A stretch of 23,092 bases of DNA from CAZYTO01 sp964650405. GTDB taxonomy: Bacteria > Acidobacteriota > Thermoanaerobaculia > Gp7-AA8. The stretch is from NCBI GenBank assembly GCA_964650405.1, contig CAZYTO010000056.1, positions 1 to 23,092 on the forward strand, in the 5' to 3' direction. This document shows positions 21,932-23,092 of the stretch, piece by piece; positions within the stretch are counted from its first letter, which is position 1, and every line of letters starts with the position of its first letter. The position numbers and the translations under genes were made by a program. The notes below the pieces were generated by a model that was not told the origin of the DNA, searched no databases, and was given only the letters and a program-made list of their open reading frames with translations.

Positions 21932-22078
21932 GTGTGGACCGCCCGTCTGCGCGTGTGGACCGCCCATCCACGCGTGTGGACCACCCGTCTACGCGTGCGG
22001 ACCGCCCGTCCACGCGTGTGGACTGCCCATCCACGCGTGTGGACCGCCCGTCCACGCGTGTGGACCACCGGTCTACGC
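21932..22078. repeat. Seven tandem copies of a 21-bp unit
   Basis: Seven consecutive units of exactly 21 bp run from 21932 to 22078, at 21932, 21953, 21974, 21995, 22016, 22037 and 22058. Each carries GTGTGGAC, then a variable CCGCCC-like centre, then GTCCACGC or a close variant. GTGGAC and GTCCAC are complementary, so every unit can form its own small hairpin. The array lies 24 bases after the propeller stop and 61 bases before the end of the crotonase gene, between convergent genes. It has no spacers like a CRISPR array. Because 21 is a multiple of three, it leaves heptapeptide frames open on both strands; I treat these as non-coding. Confidence 0.92.
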
Positions 22079-22139
22079 CGGCGCGCGGCTTGTCCACAGC
22101 GCGGGCGAGAGGCGTCAAGCCCTCGAGGACGGGCCGTTC

Positions 22140-22898
22140 CTACTTCCCACTCCAGACCGGCGTGCGTTTCTCGATAAAGGCGTTGAGGCCTTCGTTCGCG
22201 TCGCCGGTCTGCATCAGCTCGTCGAGGTAGAGGCGTTCGACGGCGGCGAGGCGTTGCTCGAAGTCGGCGGCCTGGGCGAGGCGGAAGGCGCGTTTGGCGA
22301 AGCGGAGGGAGGATGCGCTCTGGCGGTAGAGGCGGGCCAGCCACTCTCCGGCCTTTGCGTCGAACTCGGCGAGCGGGAAGACGGCGTTGACGAGGCCGAG
22401 GCGCTCGGCGGCGGCGGCATCGAGGGCTTCGCCGGTGAGGAGCAGCTCCAAACCGCGGCGCGGGAAGGTCTGCCGGGAGAGCTGGTACGCCGCGACGGGG
22501 GGAAAGACGCCGAGATTGATCTCGGGCTGGCCGAAGCGGGCGCGGTCCGAGGCCAGGACGAAGTCGCAGGCCAGGGCCAGCTCGCAGCCGCCGCCGAGCG
22601 CCGCGCCGCGAACGAGAGCGACCGTCACCAGGTCGAGGTGGGCCAGCATGCGGAAGCAGTCGTGGAAGCGCTCCAGCATGGTCACCACCCGATCTCCGAG
22701 GTGATCCTGCACGCTCGCGCCGGCGGAAAACGCCTTCTCCCCCTGGGCGTCGAGGATCAGGCAATGCCGGTCCGCCTTCACCGCTGCCAGCGCGTCGCGC
22801 AGCTCTTCCAGGAGCGCGATGTCGAGAATGTGCAGCGGCGGGTCGGTGAGGGTGATGCGATACGCGTTCGCATCGGAAGTGAGCTCGATCTTCGGCAT
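22140..22898 (-). CDS. Enoyl-CoA hydratase/isomerase family protein, dienoyl-CoA hydratase-like
   Basis: The 252-residue product is a crotonase-fold enzyme. The CoA/oxyanion segments are AFSAGASVQDHL (residues 57-67) and RGAALGGGCELALACDFVLAS (98-118). Both usual catalytic acids are present: Glu106 in GGGCE and Glu126 in FGQPEI. The stretch FGQPEINLGVFPPVAAYQL with the SAGASVQDHL variant reminds me of cyclohexa-1,5-dienecarbonyl-CoA hydratases of anaerobic benzoyl-CoA degradation. No other gene of that pathway is in the window, so a general enoyl-CoA hydratase role in fatty or aromatic acid breakdown is equally possible. The ATG at 22898 is preceded by GATAAT at 6 bases and no ribosome site. 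It is convergent with the propeller gene across the 21-bp array. Confidence 0.88.
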   Translation of the reverse strand: MPKIELTSDANAYRITLTDPPLHILDIALLEELRDALAAVKADRHCLILDAQGEKAFSAGASVQDHLGDRVVTMLERFHDCFRMLAHLDLVTVALVRGAALGGGCELALACDFVLASDRARFGQPEINLGVFPPVAAYQLSRQTFPRRGLELLLTGEALDAAAAERLGLVNAVFPLAEFDAKAGEWLARLYRQSASSLRFAKRAFRLAQAADFEQRLAAVERLYLDELMQTGDANEGLNAFIEKRTPVWSGK

Positions 22899-22904
22899 GC
22901 GGGG

Positions 22905-22910
22905 ATTATC
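22905..22910 (-). promoter_or_regulatory. Candidate -10 element for a leaderless crotonase transcript
   Basis: On the minus strand GATAAT is followed by CCCCGC and then the ATG at 22898. It differs from the consensus TATAAT at one base, and the 6-base spacing leaves no Shine-Dalgarno sequence. Confidence 0.45.
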
Positions 22911-22919
22911 GCCTGCCGG

Positions 22920-22947
22920 GGCGAGCGGGGGCCGGGGAGCGGGGGCC
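22920..22947. repeat. G-rich heptad array GGCGAGC / GGGGGCC
   Basis: Four exact 7-base units follow one another: GGCGAGC, GGGGGCC, GGGGAGC, GGGGGCC. They lie just upstream of the crotonase promoter. The heptad GGCGAGC is shared with 12149-12180 and, as its complement, with 1374-1401. Confidence 0.7.
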
Positions 22948-23019
22948 CGGGAACGCCGCTGCGCTGGCTCGGCGCTCCTCGGGGCTTTGCACCTAAAGTT
23001 GGTTTGGAGCCTGATCCCA

Positions 23020-23092
23020 AAGGCTGGAAGGTTGAAGGCTGAAAGGGCCAGAGGCAGCGCGGGGTTTCCTTTCAGCCTTTCAGCCTTTCAGC
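23020..23092. repeat. Head-to-head GGCTGAAA hairpin array, cut by the window edge
   Basis: The left arm (23020-23047) has GGCTGGAA, GGTTGAA and GGCTGAAA units. The right arm (from 23068) has TTTCAGCC units in reverse orientation and runs to the end of the window. The loop contains GGCAGCGCGGGGTTTCC, similar to GGCAGCACGGGCTTCCC in the loop of the element at 8893-9005, so the two are homologous copies. The stretch 22948-23019 between it and the G-rich heptads shows no recognisable feature. Confidence 0.85.

Noticed and set aside
21932..22078. CRISPR-like array
   Set aside because: The 21-bp units are contiguous with no spacers, and no cas gene is in the window. It is a simple tandem array.
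21694..22230. Coding sequence with heptapeptide repeats such as VDRPSTR across the 21-bp array
   Set aside because: The frame exists only because 21 is a multiple of three, and both strands are open. It overlaps the ends of the propeller and crotonase genes and has no credible start or domain.

Overview
This is a GC-rich bacterial chromosome segment carrying at least 20 genes on both strands, with ClpX cut by the left edge. No rRNA, tRNA, phage or transposase gene is visible. The housekeeping genes (clpX, clpP, secA with a zinc tail, proC, mutY), the secreted S9 peptidase, the LVIVD-type propeller and the abundant hairpin-forming intergenic repeats suggest a free-living diderm, perhaps an Acidobacteriota lineage such as Thermoanaerobaculia. 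That placement is an inference from style and was not computed.

Layout. 1-1227 (-): clpX (partial) and clpP. 1427-2092 (+): a DedA membrane protein. 2127-6034 (-): proC, secA and a doubtful small secreted ORF. 6093-6231: a long imperfect hairpin. 6232-7083 (-): an M50 membrane protease. 7265-8887 (+): a membrane-anchored protein of the alkaline phosphatase superfamily that seems to have lost metal ligands. 9020-11035 (+): a secreted S9 peptidase. 11112-17304 (-): a gas vesicle cluster. 17349-18353 (+): mutY. 18441-19037 (+): a YceI protein. 19163-21907 (+): a large secreted beta-propeller. 22140-22898 (-): a crotonase resembling dienoyl-CoA hydratases.

The centre of interest is the gas vesicle cluster. 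In transcription order it reads gvpF, gvpG, a tandem ArsA/Get3-type ATPase, gvpL, a gvpS-like gene, a short third gvpF/L, gvpK, gvpJ, gvpA. The backbone F-G-L-S-K-J follows the Bacillus megaterium order, but gvpA comes last and no gvpN is present. The ATPase has two complete P-loop halves and lacks the cysteines used for arsenite or for zinc dimerisation. A plausible role is ATP-driven handling of the very hydrophobic GvpA-type subunits, which is a hypothesis.

The second theme is intergenic DNA. Most gaps hold short 7-8 bp tandem arrays, often placed head to head so that they fold into hairpins (units such as GCCGAGT, GGCTGAAA, GGCAGAA, GGGCGAA, GGGTTGC and GGCGAGC). Two further arrays have a 21-bp period, and one of them lies inside an almost perfect 38-bp inverted repeat that splits the gas vesicle cluster. 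Several genes lack a Shine-Dalgarno sequence and instead have a TANNNT-like hexamer 6-10 bases before the start codon, which suggests leaderless transcription.
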